Positions 32,129 through 38,845 of a DNA stretch of 38,845 bases are shown in pieces (position 1 is the stretch's first letter; each line of letters opens with the position of its first letter). Made by a program: the position numbers and the translations under genes. Origin of the DNA: Clostridia bacterium (lineage in GTDB: Bacteria > Bacillota > Clostridia > Oscillospirales > Acutalibacteraceae); the NCBI GenBank assembly GCA_017449935.1, contig JAFSYP010000118.1:1-38845 (forward strand). Reading direction: 5' to 3'. The notes under the pieces were generated by a model, which saw nothing but the letters and a program-made list of their open reading frames with translations, made no database searches and had not been told where the DNA came from.

Positions 32129-34573
32129 TCAGATGGTTTTCAAAAAGTCGCCCAGATTCTTCACGATATGCGGCACGCCCTTGGCGATCTTTCCGACGCC
32201 TTCGAGCGGATTGTCATCGTTGAGGATCTGCAAGAAGCCGTCCGCCATATCCTCGCTGAACAGGCCGCCGCTCATGGCGACGAAATTGCGGATCGGCGTC
32301 TGCGTCGCCACGGCCTCGGCCATGCCGGAATTGCCCTTGTCCACCATGCGGGTGATCGCCGTCACCGCCTTATGCACGCGGCCGCCCCACTTGGTGTTCT
32401 GCGCGTCCTCGATGTTGCCGGTCAGACCGACGCCGCCCGACTTCTGCGGGTCCGGCAGCGCGTGTCCGAGCACCGCCTCGAACTGCTCGGCGGAAATGCC
32501 GCGCACGTCGCCGGTGTAGTAGTCCGGCGCGCTCGCGCGGTGGTCGGGGATCGCGACGTCCGGACGGGTCGAGCGCACCGCGACCGTTTCGCGCAGGCGG
32601 ATGTCCGCGCTCGACGCGCCGACCAGGATTTCGAAATCGCCGCTTTCAACGTGCCAGTCATGGATGTTCGTATTGTAGTAGGCAAAGGCGCGCTTGCCAA
32701 GCGTCACGGTGATGCGCTTTTCCTCGCCCGCCTTCAGGAAAACTTTCTTGAACGCCTTGAGCTCCTTGACGGGGCGGAACGCGGTGCTTTCGACGTCGGC
32801 CACATAGATCTGCGCCGTCTCCGCGCCGTCGCGCGCGCCGACGTTCTTGACGCGGAACGAGAGCGTCAGACGCTCGTTGTCCGCCATTTCGCGCCGGTCG
32901 AGCCGCAGATCCGAATACCGGAATTCGGTATACGACAGGCCGAAGCCGAAGGGGAAACGCACCTTTTTGTTTGCTTTTTCATAGTAGCGATAGCCGATAT
33001 AAATGCTCTCTCGGTATTCGACCGTCGCGGGATTGCCGGGGAAGTTGTTCACGCACGGCACGCTGTGCTCGCAGATGGGATATGTCTCCGCGAGCTTGCC
33101 GCAGGGATTGACCTCTCCTGTCAGGATGTCGACCGCCGCCGCGGCGCCCGCTTCGCCGCCGAGATATGTATTGAGGATGGCCTTGACGTTGTCGACCCAC
33201 GGGATCGTCACCGGCGCGCCGCCCGCCAAAACGGCCGCCGTGTTGGGATTCGCCTCAGCCACGGCGCGCACGAGCGTGTTGTGCGGATGCGGCATAGACA
33301 TCGTCCGGCGGTCGAAGCCCTCGGACTCGAAATCGGCCGTCAGTCCCACAAAGACCAGCGCCACATCCGCGCGCGCGGCGGCCGCGACCGCTTCGTTCAA
33401 AAGCTGCGCGTCCGTCGTCTGCTCGCCGCCGCGGTAGCCTCTGGCATACAGGACGTCGTATCCAGCGCGGCGCAGGCATTCGAGCGCGTTGTCGATCTTC
33501 GTCGGGTTGATCTGCGAGCTGCCGGCGCCCTGGTAGCGGGGCGCGTGCGACATTTCGCCGATCACGGCGATCTTCTGTCCCTTGCGGATCGGCAGAACGC
33601 CGTCTTCATTCTTGAGCAGCACCATGGACTGCGCCGCGATCTTGCGCGCAAGCGCGTGCTGCGCTTTGTCGTCCACGGTAAAGCCGGGCTTTTTATTCGC
33701 ATTAGCGCGCAGCATCAGATCAAGGACGTTGTCCGCGCACCGATCGAGCGCTGCTTCGTCCAGCGTACCGGCGCGCACGGCCTCCACGATCTTGCGTGTG
33801 CCGACGCCGGCGGAGGACGGCATTTCCAGATCGTTGCCGGCGGCGATCCCCGCCGCGCGCTCGTTGACCGCGCCCCAGTCGGACACGACCACGCCGTCAA
33901 ATCCCCACTCCCTGCGCAGCACCTGCGTTTGCAGCCACGCGTTCTCGGAGCAGAATACGCCGTTGAGCCGGTTGTATGCGTTCATCACCGTCCACGGGCG
34001 CGCGCGCTTGACCGCCTTTTCAAACGCGGTCAGATACACCTCGCGCAGCGCGCGTTCGTCCACGACCGACGACACCGTCATGCGGCGCGTCTCCTGACTG
34101 TTGGCGGCGAAATGCTTGAGCGACGCGCCGACGCCCATCTCCTGCACGCCCTCGATCCACGCGCTCGCCATCTCTCCGGCAAGCACGGGGTCCTCGGAGA
34201 AATACTCAAAGTTGCGTCCGCACAGGGGAGAACGCTTCATGTTGACGCCGGGCCCCAGTAGCACGGAAACGCCTTCGGCAAGACAGCGCGCGCCGAGCGC
34301 TCTGCCCATCTCCCGCAAAAGCTCCGGGTCCCAGGAGCACGCCGTGGTGCAGGCGGTCGGGAAGCAGGTCGCCGGGACGGAATTGCCCAGACCGATCGTG
34401 CCGTTTTTATGCTCCGCGTCCTGCTTGCGCAGACCGTGCGGGCCGTCGCAGACCATGACCGGCTCGATCCCCAACTTCGGTACGGCTTTCAGATGCCAGT
34501 AATCCGCGCCGTCGCACAAAGACGCCTTCTCTTCAAGTGTGAGCTGTTTCAAAAGATCCGGATGCTTGAGCAT
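32129..34573 (-). CDS. GH3 family beta-glycosidase, probably cytoplasmic
   Basis: About 814 residues without a signal peptide, so the substrate is presumably an imported oligosaccharide or glycoside. Clear GH3 features: CDGPHGLRKQ, LLGPGVNMKRSPLCGRNFEYFSEDP, LKHFAANSQE, and the nucleophile strand GFDGVVVSDWGAV (Asp near 231). The second alpha/beta domain has QSMVLLKNEDGVLPI and the fibronectin-like domain begins near FPFGFGLSYTEF. After this, a C-terminal extension of roughly 130 residues, rich in charged and small residues, has no recognised domain. ATG 34573 follows GAAGGAG, 17 bases after rmuC. The most likely activity is beta-glucosidase, but beta-xylosidase or N-acetylglucosaminidase cannot be excluded. 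Confidence 0.93.
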   Translation of the reverse strand: MLKHPDLLKQLTLEEKASLCDGADYWHLKAVPKLGIEPVMVCDGPHGLRKQDAEHKNGTIGLGNSVPATCFPTACTTACSWDPELLREMGRALGARCLAEGVSVLLGPGVNMKRSPLCGRNFEYFSEDPVLAGEMASAWIEGVQEMGVGASLKHFAANSQETRRMTVSSVVDERALREVYLTAFEKAVKRARPWTVMNAYNRLNGVFCSENAWLQTQVLRREWGFDGVVVSDWGAVNERAAGIAAGNDLEMPSSAGVGTRKIVEAVRAGTLDEAALDRCADNVLDLMLRANANKKPGFTVDDKAQHALARKIAAQSMVLLKNEDGVLPIRKGQKIAVIGEMSHAPRYQGAGSSQINPTKIDNALECLRRAGYDVLYARGYRGGEQTTDAQLLNEAVAAAARADVALVFVGLTADFESEGFDRRTMSMPHPHNTLVRAVAEANPNTAAVLAGGAPVTIPWVDNVKAILNTYLGGEAGAAAAVDILTGEVNPCGKLAETYPICEHSVPCVNNFPGNPATVEYRESIYIGYRYYEKANKKVRFPFGFGLSYTEFRYSDLRLDRREMADNERLTLSFRVKNVGARDGAETAQIYVADVESTAFRPVKELKAFKKVFLKAGEEKRITVTLGKRAFAYYNTNIHDWHVESGDFEILVGASSADIRLRETVAVRSTRPDVAIPDHRASAPDYYTGDVRGISAEQFEAVLGHALPDPQKSGGVGLTGNIEDAQNTKWGGRVHKAVTAITRMVDKGNSGMAEAVATQTPIRNFVAMSGGLFSEDMADGFLQILNDDNPLEGVGKIAKGVPHIVKNLGDFLKTI

Positions 34574-34590
34574 GGTATTTCTCCTTCCGA

Positions 34591-35808
34591 TTATCCGTTC
34601 AGAAGCGTGTCCGCTTCCGCGTCAGTAATGGTTTCAACATTTTTCAGTTTGCCGGCGATGATGCGGTTGCGGTCCTGCGCCTCGTCCAGAGAGCGCCCCG
34701 CCTCGTCGATCTTTTTTCGTGCCTTTTGCAACACGTCGCCGAATTTATCATACTGCTGCCGCGCCGCGGCCAGCAGACGCCGCACTTCGTTGGCCTTTTC
34801 GTTGACCGCGACGGCGCGGAATCCCATTGACAGCGAATTCAGCAGCGCCGTGATCGTGGACGGTCCCGCCAGAAGCACGCCGCATTCGCGCTGAATGCGC
34901 TCAGCGATCCCGGAACGCGCGGACAGAATCTCCGCGTACAGTCCCTCTGTCGCCAGATACAGGATGGCGAACGGCGTCGTTTCCGGCACATGGATGTATT
35001 TCGCCACCGTGCGCGCCTCGTGCAGCACGACCGTCTCCAGCGCCTTGCGCGCCGCGGCGGCAGCCTGGGCGCTGCCCGATTCGACATAGCCGCAATAGCG
35101 CACATAATCCTCCATCGGGAACTTCGAGTCGATCGGCAGGAATGCCGCCGTCCCGTCCGTGGACGGGATGCGCACCGCGAACTCCACTCTGTCCTTGGAG
35201 AACGGATCGGGCGCATAGTTCTCGACGTACATGCCGGGGATCGTCTGATCCAGCACCGCGCGCAGCTGTACCTCCGCCCATGTGCCTCTCGCCTTGACGT
35301 TGGTCAGCACACGGTTGAGCGCGGTCACGTTGTCCGTCACGCCGGTGGACAGTTCCTTCATCTCGCCCAAAGACTTGTAGACGCTTTCAAGCTGCTGCGA
35401 CACCGTGCGGAACGACGCGTCCAGCCGCGTGCCGAGCGTGGCGGTCAGCTTCTCGTCGACCGTCTCGCGCATCCGGTCGAGCCGGCGCTCGTTGCTCTCC
35501 TGCATCCGGCGCATCTGCTCAAAATTGTCCGCCCGCAGCGCCTCGATCTGCTGCGCCATCGCGCTCAGCTCCTCGCGCGTCTGGCGGCGAAGCTGCTCCT
35601 GAAAAAGCGCCTGCTCGCGGCGGCTGCGCTCAAACTCCGCGGACACGTTCGCCCCCGTCTGGGACAGTCGGTCCGCCAGCACCGCCAGCTTTTCCGACGG
35701 GTCGGACCGCGCCTGCCGCAGCCGCGACGTCTGCCGGATCAGCACGCACAGCAGCACGACGGCGAGCCATGCCGCGGCGGCTGTGATCCAAATGATCGTA
35801 TCAGTCAT
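34591..35808 (-). CDS. rmuC: DNA recombination protein RmuC
   Basis: About 405 residues. An N-terminal membrane helix (about 5-24), a long coiled coil (about 40-170), then the RmuC nuclease-like domain: NVKARGTWAEVQLRAVLDQ, NYAPDPFSKDRVEFAVRIP and FLPIDSKFPMEDYVRY, which fit the PD-(D/E)XK-like core. RmuC is linked to limiting inversions and to DNA processing. Its location at the head of a carbohydrate and phosphoesterase operon is unusual. ATG 35808 has a modest GGGGTAG site. The promoter at 35844-35872 lies directly upstream. Confidence 0.95.
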   Translation of the reverse strand: MTDTIIWITAAAAWLAVVLLCVLIRQTSRLRQARSDPSEKLAVLADRLSQTGANVSAEFERSRREQALFQEQLRRQTREELSAMAQQIEALRADNFEQMRRMQESNERRLDRMRETVDEKLTATLGTRLDASFRTVSQQLESVYKSLGEMKELSTGVTDNVTALNRVLTNVKARGTWAEVQLRAVLDQTIPGMYVENYAPDPFSKDRVEFAVRIPSTDGTAAFLPIDSKFPMEDYVRYCGYVESGSAQAAAAARKALETVVLHEARTVAKYIHVPETTPFAILYLATEGLYAEILSARSGIAERIQRECGVLLAGPSTITALLNSLSMGFRAVAVNEKANEVRRLLAAARQQYDKFGDVLQKARKKIDEAGRSLDEAQDRNRIIAGKLKNVETITDAEADTLLNG

Positions 35809-35842
35809 ACACTACCCCATACTGTTTTTATATACATATAGT

Positions 35843-35872
35843 CAGTATAGCACAACTGTACTGCTTCGTCAA
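35843..35872 (-). promoter_or_regulatory. Promoter of the rmuC-GH3-phosphoesterase-GH-A-dtxR operon, with palindrome
   Basis: On the minus strand: -35 TTGACG (35867-35872), 17-base spacer, extended -10 TGCTATACT (TATACT at 35844-35849). An imperfect 21-base palindrome, arms CAGTA-n-AG and CT-n-TACTG (35843-35863), covers the -10 and part of the spacer, and is a candidate operator. Confidence 0.78.
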
Positions 35873-35936
35873 ATGTTTTTCACGACGAAATCTATGTATT
35901 TTGATCCCGTTTTAACAAAAAACGACAGACAGGGAC

Positions 35937-35965
35937 TTGCAAAGCGGCGCGGAATTTAGTACAAT
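35937..35965 (+). promoter_or_regulatory. Promoter of lipase-like copy 2
   Basis: -35 TTGCAA (35937-35942), 17-base spacer, -10 TACAAT (35960-35965), then AGGGAG and a GTG start at 35994. Divergent from the rmuC promoter with about 64 bases between the two -35 elements. Confidence 0.8.
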
Positions 35966-35993
35966 ACGGATAAACCCGGAAGGGAGCGATTAT

Positions 35994-37727
35994 GTGAAAA
36001 AACTGCTCGGACTTGTCCTGTGCTCCGCGCTGCTCGTCGGCGCGGCGTCGATCGGAAGAACCGCCGCGGCGCCGGTACTGGAAAAAGAATCCTATCCCGT
36101 GATCCTGATGCCGGGTATTCTGGAAAACGCGCTGGTGCGCGACAAGGGAACGCCGAAACAGAAGATCATCTGGTTCCCAATGGACAGATTCCTCGGCGCG
36201 TTCCTGCAGCACGGTCCCGCCATCCTGTCGTGTCTGGCGCGCGGAGATCTCGACGACATTCGCAAGGTCGGCGCCACGGTGGTGACGCAGATCGCCGAGC
36301 CGATCCGCATCGATCCGGACGGCACGTCCCATTACAACATTTCTACTCTGGTCTCCGAGGCCAAAGAATGCTCCTATAACGCGCTGAAAAAGCGCGGGAT
36401 GCTGCGGCGCGTGACGTACGGTCCGATGATGCTCAAGGAAGCCGCCGCGCGCGTCGGCGGCGAGCGGGCGTTCGTGTTCCAGTACGACTGGCGCATGAGC
36501 GCCGTCGATATCGCGAAGGATCTGCACTCGTTCATTCAGGACGTGAAGGCGCTGACCGGCAGCGACAAGGTGTGCATTTCCGGCACAAGCTACGGCTGCA
36601 ACGTGCTGCTGTGCTATCTGGACGCCTACGGCGGCGAGAACGATCTGCACAGCGTGCTGATGAATTCGCCCGCTTACGGCGGGACGGAGATCTTCCGGGA
36701 AATGCTCGGCAGCGACGAACCGCTGCACATCAACTACGAAGGCCTGTTCAATATGTTCCTGGGCAATTACGGCGTGGAGGCGGAGCTGGGGTATCTGCTG
36801 AAGCTGATGCCCAAAGGGTCGATCGACGTGATCTTTGAAGGGTCCCTCGAAAAATTCATCAAGCCGTACTTTTTGTCGAGCATCGCGCTCTGGGGCGTCT
36901 GTCCGCCCGCGGATTACGAGGAGATGAAGGCGCTGCTGCTCGATCCCGCGGAGAACGCGGAGATGATCCGGAAAACGGACGCGATGCAGAACGTCATGGC
37001 GCGCGCGGGCGAGATCCTGCGCCGTGCACAGGCGTCCGGCGTCCGCGTGAGCGCCATCGTCAACGAGGGCTGCCCGCTGATCACGAGCCTTGGCAGCGGC
37101 GACGTGCTGGTCGACGCCGGACACGGTTCGGGCGGCGTCTGCCTGCCGATCGGCGAGCATTTTGACGAAAGCTACCGGCCGGCGCGCACGGTCTGCGTCG
37201 ATCCGACGCATGACCACGTTTCCTACACCGGCAGCCTCGATCTGACGAACGCGTACCTGCCGGAGAACACATGGGTATTCTACGGCCAAATGCACGGACA
37301 GAATTACTGGGACACGCGCGCCCGCGCGCTGTCGCTTGCGCTGCTGACGACGGACGACGTGACAGACGTGTATTCCGACCCGGCGTTCCCGCAGTTCTGC
37401 GAAACGGCTATGGCCGTCTCCGACGTGTCGCTGACTCTGAAGGGAAGTCCGCAGTCCGTGCTGCATCCCACGGACGGCGCGGTCGCCGCCGTGCTGGAAA
37501 ACCATTCGCGCAAGCATGCCGTCCGCATCCGCGCGATCCGCGCGGACGGCGTGCCGTATACGTTCAGCGACACGCAGCTTTTGCTGCTGCCGGGGCAGAG
37601 CCGCGAGATCACGCTCACGCCGACCGGCAAGCCTTCCGCGCGCTACGGCAGTGTCACGCTGGAGTATGACGAGCTGCCGAACCTGAAGCTGCACAAATCG
37701 CGCACGCAGTATTTTGAGATCCGGTGA
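35994..37727 (+). CDS. Secreted lipase-like alpha/beta hydrolase, copy 2 (LCAT-like)
   Basis: About 577 residues with an N-terminal signal peptide (KKLLGLVLCSALLVGAASI). YPVILMPGILEN is the oxyanion-type strand, FQYDWRMS a typical LCAT-like stretch, and ISGTSYGCNV the canonical GxSxG elbow. A later SLDL and QMHG fit the Asp/His positions seen in copy 1. The last 90 residues (from LHPTDGAVAAVLENHS) look like an added beta-sandwich absent from copy 1. Start GTG 35994 is chosen: AGGGAG lies upstream, the overlapping ATG runs straight into TGA, and a TTG at 35937 lies in the promoter. Its substrate may be a lipid or glycolipid; transferase activity is also possible. Confidence 0.8.
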   Translation: MKKLLGLVLCSALLVGAASIGRTAAAPVLEKESYPVILMPGILENALVRDKGTPKQKIIWFPMDRFLGAFLQHGPAILSCLARGDLDDIRKVGATVVTQIAEPIRIDPDGTSHYNISTLVSEAKECSYNALKKRGMLRRVTYGPMMLKEAAARVGGERAFVFQYDWRMSAVDIAKDLHSFIQDVKALTGSDKVCISGTSYGCNVLLCYLDAYGGENDLHSVLMNSPAYGGTEIFREMLGSDEPLHINYEGLFNMFLGNYGVEAELGYLLKLMPKGSIDVIFEGSLEKFIKPYFLSSIALWGVCPPADYEEMKALLLDPAENAEMIRKTDAMQNVMARAGEILRRAQASGVRVSAIVNEGCPLITSLGSGDVLVDAGHGSGGVCLPIGEHFDESYRPARTVCVDPTHDHVSYTGSLDLTNAYLPENTWVFYGQMHGQNYWDTRARALSLALLTTDDVTDVYSDPAFPQFCETAMAVSDVSLTLKGSPQSVLHPTDGAVAAVLENHSRKHAVRIRAIRADGVPYTFSDTQLLLLPGQSREITLTPTGKPSARYGSVTLEYDELPNLKLHKSRTQYFEIR

Positions 37728-37756
37728 CTTCGTCCGCGCGATCCGTACGCGTTTTC

Positions 37757-37785
37757 TTGACAAGCATCCCGAAACGTGGTATGAT
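37757..37785 (+). promoter_or_regulatory. Promoter of the ChbG/YdjC-like gene
   Basis: -35 TTGACA (37757-37762), 17-base spacer, -10 TATGAT (37780-37785). Near-consensus, 31 bases ahead of the ATG. Confidence 0.88.
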
Positions 37786-37816
37786 ATTTCTATTGAACGC
37801 AAATGAGGTGTCGACT

Positions 37817-38704
37817 ATGCAGAAACGCTATCTGATCATCAACGCCGATGATTTCGGCATGTGCCAGGCCGCAAACGACGCGATCTTCGAGCTGTTTGAA
37901 ACGGGCAACATCATCTCCTCGACCATCATGATGCCCTGTCCGATGGCAAAGCAGGCCGTACAGTTCGCCGTCGACCATCCGCAGTACGCCATCGGCGTGC
38001 ATCTGACGATGACGAACGAGTGGGGCGAGCGCTGGCCGTGGGGTCCGCTGACCGACGGCGCTTCGCTGCGCACGCCCGAGGGCCGGATGTGGCCGGAAAA
38101 CGAAGATTTCGAGGCGCACTGCGATTATGACGAGGCAATCGCGGAGGTACGCGCCCAGATCGAGCTGGCCGAAAAGATGGGGATGCATCCCACGCAGATC
38201 GACAACCATATGGGTTCGCTCTACGGCATGAACGGCCGTTACCTCATGCTTCCGAAGGTGTTCGCGGTCTGCCGCGACATGAAGTACCCCTTCCGTATGT
38301 GCACCACGCCGAAGGACGAGTTCTGTCCGGACGGCGTTTCGCTGCACCTGTACCGTTTCTTCTGCCGCTTCTGCGGCGTCCTGAGCAAGCTCTATAACGT
38401 GCCGACGCCGGATTACCTGATCCTCACCGATCAGGTCAAGAGCCTGAAAAACAAGGAAACGTACGAGGATTTCCGCGACGCGTTCCTGGAGTTCCACGGC
38501 AGGATCCCCGCCGGGATCACGGAGACGTTCATCCATCCCGCACTCCCGACGGACGAGCTCAAGGCGATCTCCGGCACCTGGCAGCGCAGAGGCTGGGAAT
38601 ACGCCATGATGAAGGACTCCGTGACGCACCGGTACTTCAAGGATCACGGCATCGAGCTGATCAGCTATCGCGAGCTGGTCAAAATGAAATCGCGCAAAGC
38701 ATAA
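37817..38704 (+). CDS. ChbG/YdjC-type carbohydrate deacetylase
   Basis: About 295 residues, cytosolic. LIINADDFGMCQAAND is the family-defining Asp-Asp motif. GVHLTMTNEW provides a His, TQIDNHMGSLYG the DxH element, and FIHPALPTDELKA the C-terminal His. YdjC/ChbG enzymes remove an acetyl group from N-acetylated sugars such as chitobiose, using a divalent metal; all the expected ligand positions seem present. ATG 37817 has GAGGTG 6 bases upstream and its own strong promoter, so it is separate from the lipase gene. A longer reading frame from 37724 would pass through the promoter and is rejected. A role in recycling amino-sugar glycans fits the neighbouring GH3 and kinase-like genes, but this is inference. 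Confidence 0.9.
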   Translation: MQKRYLIINADDFGMCQAANDAIFELFETGNIISSTIMMPCPMAKQAVQFAVDHPQYAIGVHLTMTNEWGERWPWGPLTDGASLRTPEGRMWPENEDFEAHCDYDEAIAEVRAQIELAEKMGMHPTQIDNHMGSLYGMNGRYLMLPKVFAVCRDMKYPFRMCTTPKDEFCPDGVSLHLYRFFCRFCGVLSKLYNVPTPDYLILTDQVKSLKNKETYEDFRDAFLEFHGRIPAGITETFIHPALPTDELKAISGTWQRRGWEYAMMKDSVTHRYFKDHGIELISYRELVKMKSRKA

Positions 38705-38845
38705 TTAAGGCAACACCGCACAATTCGCGATGCACGCCTTGCTCGAATCTTATTCCGTCATGCTGCACAAAAATCTCTTGACTTGCGTCAGCAAGCCTTC
38801 GATCTTTTTGTACAACCTGACGAAAAATCTTGCTTCGCAATCCGC
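38705..38845. other. Gene-free right end, possible dispersed repeat
   Basis: No plausible coding region in 141 bases. A small hairpin, CTTGC-GTCA-GCAAG (38782-38795), and a repeated AAAAATCT (38769-38776 and 38823-38830) are visible. The composition differs from neighbouring intergenic DNA and the block looks like the start of a repeated intergenic element cut by the window edge. No transcription terminator for the deacetylase gene is evident. Confidence 0.35.

Overview
This window is a gene-dense stretch of chromosome, rich in G+C (roughly 60% by eye), from what is most likely an uncultured or gut-type Clostridia (Bacillota) member. The evidence for that is the mraZ-to-ftsZ cell-wall/division (dcw) cluster layout, a class B penicillin-binding protein with PASTA domains, a MurE with the meso-diaminopimelate signature DNPR, a DUF1858-trmK-Nif3 gene trio, and purine-rich ribosome binding sites with strong TTGACA/TATAAT-like promoters. 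I cannot name genus or species. No tRNA, rRNA, CRISPR array, transposase or phage gene was seen.

Left part (1-6250, minus strand). A promoter at 4886-4914 drives DUF1858 - trmK - Nif3-like - secreted lipase-like hydrolase - lepA (the C-terminus of lepA lies off the left edge). Just upstream, ending in a UUCG-type terminator, is a separately promoted membrane-anchored clan GH-A-like glycosidase. It is divergent from a plus-strand pair at 6472-8572: a cytosolic metallophosphoesterase and a second, N-terminally extended RsmH-like methyltransferase. An EamA transporter (8705-9601, minus) lies between two hairpin terminators.

Middle (9667-24210, minus strand). This is a dcw cluster in the transcription order mraZ, rsmH, ftsL, PBP (ftsI/spoVD type), murE, murF, mraY, ftsW, murG, murA, ftsQ/divIB, ftsZ. 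It makes and flips lipid-linked peptidoglycan precursor and builds the division septum. murD, usually between mraY and ftsW, is absent; murC, murB and ftsA are also not here. The mraZ promoter is followed by AGGGG boxes on a 10-bp phase, which look like the MraZ autoregulatory operator. ftsZ has its own promoter region.

Right part (24471-38704). A consensus promoter drives an APH-fold sugar-kinase-like protein and a membrane-anchored, catalytically degenerate GDPD-like protein. Facing these is a minus-strand run, rmuC - GH3 beta-glucosidase - giant two-domain secreted metallophosphoesterase - second GH-A-like glycosidase - DtxR-family regulator, ending in a 15-bp-stem terminator. Divergent from rmuC are a second lipase-like hydrolase and a ChbG/YdjC-type carbohydrate deacetylase, each with a strong promoter. 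The window ends in about 140 bp without a gene that may be a dispersed repeat.

The most distinctive feature is that three envelope-type enzyme families (lipase-like, GH-A-like, metallophosphoesterase) each occur twice, flanking the dcw cluster, together with a GH3 enzyme, a sugar kinase-like gene and a deacetylase. I infer, without proof, that these genes contribute to turnover or remodelling of a surface glycan or glycolipid.
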